64,000 nt of DNA from Devosia marina (GCF_009758415.1 NZ_WQRF01000002.1:1-64000); one strand, 5' to 3'. Shown: positions 51,915-61,419, counted from the first letter of the stretch. A program made the numbers and translations. The notes: generated from the sequence alone by a model not told the origin.

Positions 51915-53078
51915 TCACGGAATGTCTACCCACTGGCCGCTCTCGCCCGAGGCGAGGATGGCGTCGGCGATCAGGGCGATCCGATACCCGTCCTCGAAAT
52001 TGGGCGATGGCTGCTGGCCGGTGACGATGGCGGTGCACAGATCGTAGCATTCCACGATCTTGGTCTCGCCATAGCCGATGCCGAGTGCCGGGATGGGCCA
52101 GAGCCCCGATCCGTAGGGATGGGCGGGACCCGTATAGACCGTGCGGAAGCCGCGTGCATCGCCGACGTCATCGGCGAACATGACCTGGAGTTCGTCGCGA
52201 CGCTCGTAGTTGAAAGCCAGTGATCCCTTGGTGCCGTGGATTTCGAAAGTGAGGAAATTATTGCGGCCATAGGCATTGCGGGTGGCTTCTATCGAGCCGA
52301 TGGCACCGTTGGCAAACTTGAGCATGGTCAGCATTTCGTCATCGACGTCGACCGGGCCGCGTTCAGCATTCTTGTCGCCGCCGCCGACGCCGAGCTTGTC
52401 GACGCCTTCCGCCTGCTTGGGGCGGGTGGGGATGTGGTTCTTGACCAGCGCGTTGACCGAGGCGATCTCGCCGATGAGGTAGCGGGCGAAGTCCACGACG
52501 TGTGTCCCGATATCCCCCACGGTGCCGGAGCCTGCAATCGATTTCTGGAAACGCCAGGACAGCGGGCTGTCCGGATCAGCGGACCAGTCCTGCAGATAGG
52601 TGCCGCGAAAGTTGAGAATATCGCCGATGCGGCCTTCCTCGATCAGCTTCTTGGCAAGGGCCACGGCCGGGGTGCGGCGGTAGTTGAAGGCCACCATGTG
52701 GATGGAGCCGGACCCCTGGACCGCGTCGAGCATGCTTTTGGACTCATCTCCTGTCCGAGCCAGCGGTTTCTCGCAGATGATGTGCTTGCCGGCCCTGGCC
52801 GCGGCAATAGCAATCTCGGCATGAGAATTGTTTGGCGTGCAGATGTCGATGATGTCGATGTCGGGCCGGGCAACAACGGCGCGCCAGTCGGCAGTGGCCT
52901 CTTCGAAACCAAAGCGGTCACGTGCCGTCTCGGCCATCTCCTGATTGACGTCCACGACCACCTTGCGCACCGGGATGGCGGGTGCCGGCCAGAAGAACAT
53001 CGGCATGGCGGCATAGGCCATGGCGTGGGCCTTACCCATGAAACCGCCACCGATCATGGCGACATTGAGCTTTCGCAT
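51915..53078 (-). CDS. Gfo/Idh/MocA-family oxidoreductase
   Basis: A 387-residue NAD(P)-dependent dehydrogenase with GGGFMGKAHAMAY at the Rossmann loop, CEKPLA (residues 100-105) with the catalytic Lys, and GTVGDIGTHVVDFARYL with the conserved Asp and His. It belongs to the inositol/glucose-fructose oxidoreductase group. Its place between the binding protein and ATPase of an Rbs-type importer and near an IolE-like epimerase suggests oxidation of an imported cyclitol or sugar. Confidence 0.92.
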   Translation of the reverse strand: MRKLNVAMIGGGFMGKAHAMAYAAMPMFFWPAPAIPVRKVVVDVNQEMAETARDRFGFEEATADWRAVVARPDIDIIDICTPNNSHAEIAIAAARAGKHIICEKPLARTGDESKSMLDAVQGSGSIHMVAFNYRRTPAVALAKKLIEEGRIGDILNFRGTYLQDWSADPDSPLSWRFQKSIAGSGTVGDIGTHVVDFARYLIGEIASVNALVKNHIPTRPKQAEGVDKLGVGGGDKNAERGPVDVDDEMLTMLKFANGAIGSIEATRNAYGRNNFLTFEIHGTKGSLAFNYERRDELQVMFADDVGDARGFRTVYTGPAHPYGSGLWPIPALGIGYGETKIVECYDLCTAIVTGQQPSPNFEDGYRIALIADAILASGESGQWVDIP

Positions 53079-53158
53079 TTTGCTGTCTCGCTTTTGGAAA
53101 TGTTGTGCAGGGACGGCTCGGGAGGTTCCGTCCCCGCAATAGGTGCCGGGAGGCGCAC

Positions 53159-54277
53159 CTAGTTCATGGAGTCCCGGACCGTGGCCGGTGCTTCGGTGGA
53201 ATAGACGGCCTGCCAGGCATCGAGCAGGTTGTCTTTTTCGACCGGCAGGGCGGGCAGGGCCACATAGGCCGGCGCGTCTTTGCCGAGCAGGCCAAAGCCG
53301 GCGAGCTTGGCTTCGGTCACGCCTTGGTCGAACGGCCGCTGCGCGCCCAGACCCTTGACGAAACCGCCGCGTGCCATGTCAATGGCGACATTCTCGCCCA
53401 GATCGATAGTGGTGATGACAAGGTCATCGCGACCATTGGCGCGTGCTGCGGAGATTACGCCTTCGGCAGGCACGTCCCAAACTGCCCAGATACCATCGAT
53501 ACCGGCATTCCCCACCATCATCGCCGAGGCAGCCCTATCGGCATCACCGGTAAAGTCGGGTCCACCTATCCCCTGTTCGGCGACGATCTCGATATCGGGG
53601 TAATTCTGCTCGATGGTGGCCTTGAACGCATCGTAGCGCTGGCGCGTCACGAAGAAATCTGCGGCGTGGTAGACGATGCCGATCTGGCCTTCGCCGTCCA
53701 GCGCCTTGGCCATGAGGTGGGCGGATGCAACGCCATTGCCGTAGTTGTCGGCGGAGACGACACTGATATAGTCGGTACCGGCGGTGAACCCGGCCGGGAC
53801 ATTGTCCATAAAGACCAGCTTGACGCCAGCCTCGGCGGCTTGGCGGTAAGCGCTGGCGGTGGCCGTCGGATCGGTCGGGATCGACACGATGATATCGGGG
53901 TTCTGCGCCATGATGGTTTCGATGTCGGAAACCTGCTTGGCCGAATTGAAGCCGGCATCAGTGGTAGCAATAACCTCGATGCCCATGGCGGCGAACTGGG
54001 TCTGCAGGCCATTGATCTGGGCTTGGCTCCAGTCGTCGCCACCGTAGTGCATGACTATGGCCGCAGTGGCGCCCATAGCCTTGATCTCGGCCAGTTCGTC
54101 ATCTGTGAGATTGATCTCCGAGGGCGAAACCGGGCTTTCGCCGCCCGGGCCGGTGCTCAGTGTCTGGTTGGCGAGGGCCGCCAGTGCCTCGTCCGGGCTC
54201 TGCGCGAAGGCAGCTCCGGCGATCGTCCCCGCGAGCAGTGCCGCACCCAGCAGCGCTGTCATCTTTAGATGTCCCAT
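53159..54277 (-). CDS. Sugar ABC transporter substrate-binding protein (RbsB-like)
   Basis: A 372-residue periplasmic protein with a signal peptide ending AFA-Q near residue 25 and GGGAGG before the ATG. Family 2 features include SIPTDPTATASAYRQAAEAG, FMDNVP, GTDYISVVSADNYGNG and GIWAVWDVPAEG. It delivers a sugar or cyclitol to the RbsA/C-like transporter. A cytosolic paralogue lacking the signal is encoded at 56679, with the same ligand-site motifs. Confidence 0.92.
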   Translation of the reverse strand: MGHLKMTALLGAALLAGTIAGAAFAQSPDEALAALANQTLSTGPGGESPVSPSEINLTDDELAEIKAMGATAAIVMHYGGDDWSQAQINGLQTQFAAMGIEVIATTDAGFNSAKQVSDIETIMAQNPDIIVSIPTDPTATASAYRQAAEAGVKLVFMDNVPAGFTAGTDYISVVSADNYGNGVASAHLMAKALDGEGQIGIVYHAADFFVTRQRYDAFKATIEQNYPDIEIVAEQGIGGPDFTGDADRAASAMMVGNAGIDGIWAVWDVPAEGVISAARANGRDDLVITTIDLGENVAIDMARGGFVKGLGAQRPFDQGVTEAKLAGFGLLGKDAPAYVALPALPVEKDNLLDAWQAVYSTEAPATVRDSMN

Positions 54278-54315
54278 GGTTTTTCCTCCCTGTGGTGACT
54301 TTGGTGTTGGCCTGA

Positions 54316-55131
54316 TCAGGCGAAGTGCCGTTTCAGGAATGCGTGGCTGCGCGTCGCTCCCTCGAAGGGATCGGGCCAGCTATCGAGCTCGGCCATGACC
54401 CAGCCCGAATAATTGATGTCCTTGAGCGCCTGGATGACCGCGCCGTTGTCTAGGTCGCCTCCGTCGAGCGGAGTAAAGCCGAACGGCTCGCGCTGCAGGC
54501 CCTTGAGGTGCACCAGTCCAATGCGCCCCGAAAATTCGCGAACCTGTGCCGCCGGATCACCCCCGGCCGCTGCCAGATGGGCCGTATCGGGACAGAAATC
54601 GAGGTGGGTGAGGCTGAAGATCCTGGTGACTTCAGCCGGGCCCTCGACGATGGTCGACAGGTGCGGGTGGTAATGGGCGCGCAGTCCGGCGCGGCGGACG
54701 ATCTCTCCCGCTTGGTCGAGGGCTTCGCCTAGACGCTTGTAATCGTCATCCTCGATGCCGCCGGCCCGCTTCGCTCCGCCCCCGATGACATAATGGCTAG
54801 CGCCGGCTTCGGCCGCCGCGGCGGCGACGCGCTCGATCCGGGCCAGTTCTTCGTCCAGGATATCGGGGAAGATGAAATTGCCGCCCGAATAGGTCGATAC
54901 CAATTCGAGGCCGGCATCGGAAAGTTGGCGGCGGAGGTCTGCGGGGGTCTGGTCCAGCAAGTTGCCGTCAAAGACCTCCACGCCCTCATAGCCGGCCCGA
55001 GCGATATCGGCGAAGGCACGATCCATGTCGGCAAAGGTTCGGTAGGTCAGCTCGGTGACCGAGGTCACCCCCACGGCATTGCCGCCAAGCGGCCCCCAGC
55101 AATTGGCGTGATAGGCCAGCTTGACGGCCAT
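54316..55131 (-). CDS. Sugar phosphate isomerase/epimerase (IolE/hydroxypyruvate-isomerase-like)
   Basis: A 271-residue TIM-barrel protein of the AP-endonuclease 2 family. It has YHANCWGP near the start and metal-site segments HYHPHLSTIVEG, LDFCPDTAHL, IGLVHLKG and WVMAELDSWPD. Similar proteins include inosose dehydratases and isomerases. It is the first gene of the minus-strand Rbs-type operon and is divergent from the ROK regulator. ATG 55131 has GAGGAC upstream. Confidence 0.88.
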   Translation of the reverse strand: MAVKLAYHANCWGPLGGNAVGVTSVTELTYRTFADMDRAFADIARAGYEGVEVFDGNLLDQTPADLRRQLSDAGLELVSTYSGGNFIFPDILDEELARIERVAAAAAEAGASHYVIGGGAKRAGGIEDDDYKRLGEALDQAGEIVRRAGLRAHYHPHLSTIVEGPAEVTRIFSLTHLDFCPDTAHLAAAGGDPAAQVREFSGRIGLVHLKGLQREPFGFTPLDGGDLDNGAVIQALKDINYSGWVMAELDSWPDPFEGATRSHAFLKRHFA

Positions 55132-55259
55132 GAAGTCCTCCTCAGAACACATCCGGCGCTTGCCGGGAATTGGTTTGGCGTATTCGCCGTTCCGCTATTG
55201 CCCTGAGGTTACGCACCCTAAAAATGCGAAGTCAACACCAAATCAGCATAAGCGTGTTT

Positions 55260-55285
55260 TCTTTTGTCGTAAAATAAACAAAAGA
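55260..55285. promoter_or_regulatory. Candidate ROK operator between divergent operons
   Basis: TCTTTTGT (55260-55267) and ACAAAAGA (55278-55285) are perfect 8-bp inverted repeats separated by 10 A/T-rich bases. The site is between the ROK gene and the Rbs-type operon it faces. Mlc/NagC-type ROK proteins bind A/T-rich inverted repeats of similar spacing. Confidence 0.6.
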
Positions 55286-55350
55286 GGTGACTTGAAGCAA
55301 AAAAGCGACCGAGCTAGGTTGTGTAGAAAGCCAGATGAAGGGGTGGATTC

Positions 55351-56682
55351 GTGGCGGAGGAGAAAACAACGCTGCGATCGGTCGGCCGCCCCCGCAGCGT
55401 CGACGCGGCCCAGGCAAGCCTCGCCTTGCTGCTCAATCTGGTGCGAACCGGAGCGGCCACGACGCGGCAGGAACTTGAACGCAGGTCCGAACTGGGCAGA
55501 GCAGTCGTCGCCGACCGGTTGGCAACGATGATCGAACTAGGCCTGCTCAAAGAGGGCGAACTGGGCCAAGCCACCGGCGGACGAGCGCCCCGGCAGATGC
55601 GGTTCCGACAGGATGCCGGCTCGCTGCTGGTTTCCGCGATTGACCAGAGTTCCATCGCGCTCGGCATTGCGGATCTCAACGGCCAGATGCTGGTGGAGCA
55701 TCACGAAGCGGCCCAGCTCGATGCCGGACCCGAGGCCATTCTGGACCGGCTGGCAACCATCTTCGACTGGCTGCTCCAGGAAACCGAGAAACCTGCCCCA
55801 TGGGGCATCGGCCTCGCCCTGCCAGGTCCGATCGAAAAGCCAGCGGCAGATTTCGAGATCGTGCCGGTCCTGCAGACCATACAATCATGGCAGGGATTTC
55901 CCTTTCTCGAGCGTCTCTCGATGCGGTTTGGCGTGCCGATCTTTGCGCGCAGCGGCGTCCAGACCATGACCATGGGCGAAGCCAAGGCGGGCGGTGGCCG
56001 CGGGCTTAGCGACATCATCTATGTCAAATTGGGCCGTTCGATCAGCGCTGGCCTGATTTCCGAAGGCCAGTTGCATCGTGGCGCCCAGGGCGCAGCCGGC
56101 ATGATCGGACACAGCAGGGTTGGCGACGAGCTACTCGAGGCGGTGGCAGGTGCAGAAGCCATCGCCCGTGAAGGCAAGGCGGCCGCCGAGGATGGGCGCA
56201 GTCCCTATCTGGCACAGACGTTGGAGCGGCAGGGCGAACTGTCCGTCGTCGATATCGGGCATGCGGCGCAACTGGGCGACCTGTTCTGCGTCGAGCTGCT
56301 GGGAAGGTGCGGTCGCCTGGTGGGTGAAGCGCTCGCGCCGCTCACCAACCTGGTCAATCCGTCGCTGATCGTTGTCGGTGGGGTCGTCGCCGAATCGGGA
56401 GGCGACAGCCTGCTCGCCGGCATTCGCGAGGCGGTGTATCGTCAGTCCCATCCCATGGTGTCGCGCGACCTCCAGATCATGCGCTCGCAGATGGGCGCGT
56501 CCTCCGGTCTTGTCGGCGCCGCTCAGGTAGTGTTGGAAGAGCTGTTCGCCCCCGCCATGTTGCAGGGCTGGGTCGGACATGGATCACCACTGCACCATCC
56601 CGAATTCCAGAAAAGCTTGGAGCGCGTCACCGCCGCACTGGCATCCAAGGCAGCGCAACCTACGGGGCGCGTTGCGCCATGA
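55351..56682 (+). CDS. ROK-family transcriptional regulator
   Basis: A 443-residue protein with an N-terminal winged helix (about 20-85; TRQELERRSELGRAVVADRLATMIELGLL) and a C-terminal ROK domain. The phosphate-type motifs are divergent: the DxGxT equivalent is AIDQSSIALGI, and the zinc motif CGxxGC is missing, so glucokinase activity is unlikely. AAGMIGH and LVNPSLIVVGG are retained. It is divergent from the Rbs-type operon, overlaps the cytosolic binding-protein-like gene by four bases and starts with GTG. It probably represses the operon in response to the imported sugar. Confidence 0.88.
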   Translation: MAEEKTTLRSVGRPRSVDAAQASLALLLNLVRTGAATTRQELERRSELGRAVVADRLATMIELGLLKEGELGQATGGRAPRQMRFRQDAGSLLVSAIDQSSIALGIADLNGQMLVEHHEAAQLDAGPEAILDRLATIFDWLLQETEKPAPWGIGLALPGPIEKPAADFEIVPVLQTIQSWQGFPFLERLSMRFGVPIFARSGVQTMTMGEAKAGGGRGLSDIIYVKLGRSISAGLISEGQLHRGAQGAAGMIGHSRVGDELLEAVAGAEAIAREGKAAAEDGRSPYLAQTLERQGELSVVDIGHAAQLGDLFCVELLGRCGRLVGEALAPLTNLVNPSLIVVGGVVAESGGDSLLAGIREAVYRQSHPMVSRDLQIMRSQMGASSGLVGAAQVVLEELFAPAMLQGWVGHGSPLHHPEFQKSLERVTAALASKAAQPTGRVAP

Positions 56683-57740
56683 ACAGCAAGACGCCAGGGG
56701 ATACCGCCATGTCGATTGCAGGCCTCGGCCCCCACGGGGAGCGCGCCGTACCCGCTGATCAGATCCAGTTGACCCAGACAGACGCCGCCCAGGCGCGAGG
56801 CCGACGGTTTTCGGTAGCAGTGGTTCTGCACACCACAACCAGCGACTGGTCCAAGCAGGAACTGGCCGGCATCGCCGCAGCGCTGGGCCTTTACTCTGCT
56901 GCCTTGGTGGAAGTGGTCGACTGCAATTTCGACTTCGAATTGCAGGTGGCTGCGCTGGCAAGACTGGCGCGCGAGAAAGTGGATGCGGTCATCTCCATAC
57001 CCATCGGCAATGCGCGCGTTGCGCAGGCGCATCGCGCTCTGACCCAGAGCGGTCGCAGGCTGGTGCTGCTCGACAACGCTCCTACCGGCATGCTTCCGGG
57101 CACCGACTATGCCAGCGTCGTCTCCACCGACAATTTCGGCCTGGGGCAGAGTTGTGCGGCGATGCTGTCGGCGCACATTCCACAAGGCGGGGCCGCCGGC
57201 ATCCTTGGCTATGGCATCGATTTCTTCGCCACGCATGAACGCGAGATCGCTTTCCGTAAATGGATGGGTAGTCACCGGCCCGACGTCACCCTCGTGCGGG
57301 AGCGGTTCGCGGACCTGGATGGTGCCGGTGCGGCAGCATTGGCGATGGTAGAAAAGACCCCCGGTCTCTCAGGCATTTTCGCGGTCTGGGACGTGCCTGC
57401 GATGAAGGCGGTGCAGGCACTTGCTCAGAAGAATATCGACATTCCCATCACCACGGTGGACCTTGGCAATGAGGTGGCCCTCGACATGGCGCGCCACGGA
57501 ATGATCAAGGGGGTGGGCGCTCAATTGCCATATGACCAAGGCAGCGCCGCAGCGCGGGTGACACTGGCCGCCCTGCTGGGGCTGCCTGTGCCACCATGGG
57601 TGGCGCTGGCCGGCCGGGAGGTTACACCATCAGATGTCATCGAGGCCTATCAGGTGATCTGGCACCTGCCGGCGCCCAGGACCATCATCGAAAGCGTGCG
57701 GTCATCGTTCGCCGCACAGATCCAAGATGCAGGCGAATAG
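56679..57740 (+). CDS. Cytosolic RbsB-like sugar-binding protein without signal peptide
   Basis: A 353-residue periplasmic-binding-protein-fold protein. The N-terminus is polar (MNSKTPGDTAMSIAGLGPHG) with no hydrophobic export signal, so it should stay in the cytosol. It is clearly paralogous to the secreted protein at 53159: LLDNAPTGMLPGTDYASVV, GIFAVWDVPA and ITTVDLGNEVALDMARHGMI all have near-matching counterparts. Its ATG overlaps the ROK stop, so it is co-translated with the regulator. I infer a cytosolic sensor or carrier that presents the same ligand to, or works beside, the ROK protein. Confidence 0.8.
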   Translation: MNSKTPGDTAMSIAGLGPHGERAVPADQIQLTQTDAAQARGRRFSVAVVLHTTTSDWSKQELAGIAAALGLYSAALVEVVDCNFDFELQVAALARLAREKVDAVISIPIGNARVAQAHRALTQSGRRLVLLDNAPTGMLPGTDYASVVSTDNFGLGQSCAAMLSAHIPQGGAAGILGYGIDFFATHEREIAFRKWMGSHRPDVTLVRERFADLDGAGAAALAMVEKTPGLSGIFAVWDVPAMKAVQALAQKNIDIPITTVDLGNEVALDMARHGMIKGVGAQLPYDQGSAAARVTLAALLGLPVPPWVALAGREVTPSDVIEAYQVIWHLPAPRTIIESVRSSFAAQIQDAGE

Positions 57741-58050
57741 GCTTGCGCCCAGGCCCGTGACTCAACGGCCCCAAAGTGCGCGGATACGGCTAGAATTCTT
57801 CTACTAGGTCCGCCTGAGCGCGGCAAACCTCTCAATCGCAGGCGCCTCCCAGTTTCGGTGAGAGGGCATGAGATTGGCCGGCGCGTCTGCAACTGATGCA
57901 TCAGGGCGTAAGCCGATTGGCGCGACCCGAAAAGACTCAGCTCCGATGGCACCGCCAAAGTCAGCGTCGGCTTTCAGGATAATGTGTGAGCGGCTTGGGC
58001 GACCGGCAAGGGGCGCGTTTCAGTCGCCTAAGCGGGGTGTCCACGGGCCG
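57741..58050. other. Intergenic region with a short gene remnant
   Basis: No intact gene is visible. On the minus strand, 57804-58019 is an uninterrupted frame of about 72 codons without a good start, ending in NWEAPAIERFAALRRT before a TAG. Its composition is protein-like, so it may be the tail of a deleted gene, but I cannot assign a family. Confidence 0.4.
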
Positions 58051-58878
58051 TCAGATGCCGATCAGCAGTCCGGCATACATCTTGATGGCGGTGAGTGTGA
58101 GAAAAGCGCCAAAGCCATAGGCTAGGGCTTCGCGGGGAATCGTGTGGGCGGTCCTGGCGCCCCAGGGCGCGGCCAGCATCGAAAGCGGAATGATCGCCGT
58201 GACCGCGACCAGATTGACATAGCCCAGCGAAAATGGCGGCAGGCCGGCGACGTCCCAGCCGGTGATGACGTAGCCAATCGTACCGGGAATGGCGATGATG
58301 AAGCCGATGGCCGAGGCGGTGCCAACGGCACGGCGGATATCGGTACCGAAAATAGTCAGGATCGGCACACCCAGTGTGCCTCCGCCAATGCCCATCATTG
58401 CTGAGATGGTGCCGACCAGGATGCCCAGGGCGGATTTGACCACGCCGTTGGGGAAGTCATCGAAGAGTTTGTGACTTTTGGCCCGAAGCACCATGTTCGC
58501 GGACACGATGAGCGCAGTCGTCGCAAAGACCACCGACAAAACCTGTCCATCCACCATACCCGCAATGATCGTGCCCAGCACGACACCGACAAAAATCATC
58601 GGCCCCCAACTTTTGAGCAGCGCAAGATCGACTGCGCCAGCCCTGTGGTGGGCCCGGGCAGAGGCGAGCGAAGTTGCCATGATCGTCGCCAGGGAGGTAG
58701 CGACGGCCACTTTCATGCGAATGGACGGGTCAACGTTGAAGGCGCCGAGCGCAATGTCGAGCACCGGCACGATGACGATACCACCCCCGACCCCCAGCAG
58801 GCCCGCGACGAAACCGGCGACCAGTCCGGTGACGGCCATGGCAGCGATCCAGCCGCCAATTTGAATGATCAGATCCAC
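58051..58878 (-). CDS. TauE/SafE-family membrane exporter
   Basis: A 275-residue protein with about eight hydrophobic segments. The duplicated motif is clear: GFVAGLLGVGGGIVIVPVL in the first half and GTISAMMGIGGGTLGVPIL in the second. Family members move sulfite, sulfonates or other anions out of the cell. It lies eleven bases after the gamma-glutamyltransferase gene, at the end of a nucleoside-type transporter operon, which leaves its cargo open. Confidence 0.88.
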   Translation of the reverse strand: MDLIIQIGGWIAAMAVTGLVAGFVAGLLGVGGGIVIVPVLDIALGAFNVDPSIRMKVAVATSLATIMATSLASARAHHRAGAVDLALLKSWGPMIFVGVVLGTIIAGMVDGQVLSVVFATTALIVSANMVLRAKSHKLFDDFPNGVVKSALGILVGTISAMMGIGGGTLGVPILTIFGTDIRRAVGTASAIGFIIAIPGTIGYVITGWDVAGLPPFSLGYVNLVAVTAIIPLSMLAAPWGARTAHTIPREALAYGFGAFLTLTAIKMYAGLLIGI

Positions 58879-58889
58879 GTCAGAAGTCC

Positions 58890-60479
58890 TTAATAGCCGA
58901 GGGCGAGGCCGTCCTTGCGGTGGTCCGACCCACCAATCAACAGCCCACGTTGGTGGTCGATATAGATGGCCTGGCAGCCTCCAATCGGATCACTGGCCCA
59001 GGCGACCTGGTGGCCGCGCCGCTCAAGATCGGCCCGCACAGCATCGCCAAATCCTGCCTCCAGGGTCAGCGTGCCATTGAAGGCAAAGCTTCGCGGCACC
59101 TCATTGGCGCGCTGCGGGTCGTAGCCGCGATCGAACATATGCGAGAGAAAATGGGCGTGCCCCACGGGCTGAAATTGCCCGCCCATGACCCCGAAGGGCA
59201 CGAGTGGGCGCCCATCCTTCATTACCAAAGCCGGAATGATGGTGTGGAGCGGGCGCTTGTCCGGCGCCAATTCATTGGGGTGGCCCTCTACCAGCGAGAA
59301 ACCACTGCCACGGTTCTGAAGCAGGACGCCGCTGTTGGGCGCAAGTATGCCGCTGCCAAAGGCGTTGAAGAGCGAATTGATCAGCGAGACGACGTTGCGA
59401 TCCTTGTCGACAACTGTCAGATAGACCGTGTCGCGATGCATCGCTTCGCTCCAGATCGCCGGCGGTTGGACGCGGTCGAGTGCAATCCTGCTGCGCAACC
59501 CCTCAATGAACCCGTCCGATAGGATGTCGTCCACCGGCATGGGCATGGTCGCGGGGTCGGAGATCAGAAGATCGCGCAATGTATAGGCGGCATTGCTGGC
59601 TTCGGCGAGCAGGTGCACCCGGTCGGCCTCGGAGATGGCGCCGTCTGAAAGATCGAAACCGTCGAGAATGCGCAGCATGACCAGCGCGGCCAGCCCCTGA
59701 CCATTGGGCGGGCACTCAAGCACATCATAGCCGCGGAATTTTGCGGCAATCGGCTCGACGAAATTGCCTCCATGGTCAGCAAAATCGGCTAGTTCGTGCG
59801 TGCCGCCCATGGCGTTGAGCCTGGAGACGACCTCCTCCGCGACCGGGCCTTCGTAAAATCCCGTGCGCCCCTCTTTGGCGACGCGGCGCAGGGTTTCGGC
59901 CAGCTGCGGATGCGTGAAGATGTCACCAGTGCGCGGCGGTGTTCCGTCCTGCAAGTAGCAGCCGGCGGCATCAGCATCAGCTGCGACAGTGGACTTGTAG
60001 CGCGCCCAGTCCAATGCAACGCGCCCGGTGACGCGATAGCCCTTCTCAGCCAGATTGATTGCCGGTTGCAGGAGCCGGTCGAGGCCCATGCTGCCATAGG
60101 CCTCGGACAGATGACACCAGGCGTCGACAGCGCCGGGCACGGTGACGGCATGCGGACTGCCGGCATCGATCTGTGTCATCCCCTGTGCGCGCAGTTGTTC
60201 GGCGGATATGCGTCTTGGCGCGCGCCCCGAGCCATTGAAAGCAGTGGGCGCCTTTCCTGCGGAGGCGACAATGGCAAAGCAGTCGCCGCCGATCCCCGTC
60301 ATGGCTGGCTCGACCACGCATTGCACCGCGACGGCCGCAAGGGCTGCGTCCATGGCATTGCCGCCCGCCCGCAGGATGTCGATGGCCGCCATGGTCGCCA
60401 GGGGATGCGAGGTCGCCGCCATGCCGTTTTCGCCCAATGCGGCGGAGCGGCCGGGAGCAATATAGTCGCGTTCGAGCAT
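58890..60479 (-). CDS. Gamma-glutamyltransferase family protein
   Basis: A 529-residue N-terminal nucleophile hydrolase. Thr351 in HRDTVYLTVVD aligns with the Thr at the autocatalytic cleavage site, and NSLFNAFGSGILAPNSGVLLQNR follows as in GGT small subunits. GGNAMDAALA and GIGGDCFAIV belong to the large subunit. No signal peptide is evident, so it may act in the cytosol, unlike classical exported GGT; many such paralogues have uncharacterised amide substrates. It is coupled to a nucleoside-type transporter and a TauE/SafE gene. CAGGA precedes the ATG. Confidence 0.88.
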   Translation of the reverse strand: MLERDYIAPGRSAALGENGMAATSHPLATMAAIDILRAGGNAMDAALAAVAVQCVVEPAMTGIGGDCFAIVASAGKAPTAFNGSGRAPRRISAEQLRAQGMTQIDAGSPHAVTVPGAVDAWCHLSEAYGSMGLDRLLQPAINLAEKGYRVTGRVALDWARYKSTVAADADAAGCYLQDGTPPRTGDIFTHPQLAETLRRVAKEGRTGFYEGPVAEEVVSRLNAMGGTHELADFADHGGNFVEPIAAKFRGYDVLECPPNGQGLAALVMLRILDGFDLSDGAISEADRVHLLAEASNAAYTLRDLLISDPATMPMPVDDILSDGFIEGLRSRIALDRVQPPAIWSEAMHRDTVYLTVVDKDRNVVSLINSLFNAFGSGILAPNSGVLLQNRGSGFSLVEGHPNELAPDKRPLHTIIPALVMKDGRPLVPFGVMGGQFQPVGHAHFLSHMFDRGYDPQRANEVPRSFAFNGTLTLEAGFGDAVRADLERRGHQVAWASDPIGGCQAIYIDHQRGLLIGGSDHRKDGLALGY

Positions 60480-60495
60480 GTCTATCGGTCCTGAC

Positions 60496-61419
60496 CTATT
60501 GGAAGACGGCTTTGAGATCAGCGGGCATGGCGGAGGCGCGACGCGCGAAGATGTGGCTGGCAACGAGAACAGCGAGCACAACGAGATAGGGTGCCGTACC
60601 CAAAAGGTGCGGCGAGAGCTCGAAGCCTGCTGATTGCAGGCGCAGCGTGGCGACTTCCGTCAATCCAAAGAGCAGACAGACAGGCAGCACCAGAGCCGGT
60701 TTCCAGCGCGCCACGATCACCAGGCCCACGGCCACCAGACCGCGGCCCTTGGTCATCTCCTGTGCCCAGGTCTGGGTATAGTCGACTGAGAGGATGGCGC
60801 CACCAAAGCCAGCCAGCAGGCCGCCCACCATGATGGCGGTCACCCGGACCCTTGTGGGTCTTATACCGTTCTCGGCGGCAACCAGAGCGGATTCACCCAC
60901 AGCCTTCCAGTGAAGGCCGGGGCGCGTCTGGTTGAGCCACCATGCCGCAAAGATCACGGCCAGCAGCGCCAGCGGGGCCGCAAGGGTCATCTGCGAAAGA
61001 ACCTCGCCAATGATAGGTATTCCGTCGGTCCAGTCCGTGCCCAGCGCCGGCAGGGGCGTGACCTGCTGGCCGACCAAAGTGCGACCGACATAGGAGGTGG
61101 CGCCCAGCGCGATCATCCAGACAGCAAGGCCGGAGCCAATCTGGTTGGCGCCCGCACCCAGAACCAGCCCCGCATGCAGGAGTGAGAGCGTGGCCCCTGC
61201 GAGCGCGCCGGCCGTAAGCCCAAGCCACGGATTGCCGGTGGCGACGCCGACAGCAAAGCCGACACAAGCCCCCAGCAGCATTTCGCCTTCTGTTCCCAGG
61301 TTAATGATGCCGACCCGCTGCACCAGCGTTTCGCCCAAAGTGGCAAAGATCAATGGCGTGGCACTGCGCAGTGTCGCAATGCCCCAACTGGCCAGTATGG
61401 CGATCAGTTCTGTACTCAC
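60496..61419 (-). CDS. ABC transporter permease (nucleoside/BMP-type)
   Basis: A 307-residue permease of the BPD_transp_2 type used by BMP-class nucleoside importers. GTEGEMLLGACVGFAVGV and ENGIRPTRVRVTAIMVGGLLAG are family features, with about eight transmembrane helices. GTG 61419 overlaps the upstream stop (GTGA) and has GGAGG eight bases upstream. It pairs with the permease at 61416-62444. Confidence 0.88.
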   Translation of the reverse strand: MSTELIAILASWGIATLRSATPLIFATLGETLVQRVGIINLGTEGEMLLGACVGFAVGVATGNPWLGLTAGALAGATLSLLHAGLVLGAGANQIGSGLAVWMIALGATSYVGRTLVGQQVTPLPALGTDWTDGIPIIGEVLSQMTLAAPLALLAVIFAAWWLNQTRPGLHWKAVGESALVAAENGIRPTRVRVTAIMVGGLLAGFGGAILSVDYTQTWAQEMTKGRGLVAVGLVIVARWKPALVLPVCLLFGLTEVATLRLQSAGFELSPHLLGTAPYLVVLAVLVASHIFARRASAMPADLKAVFQ

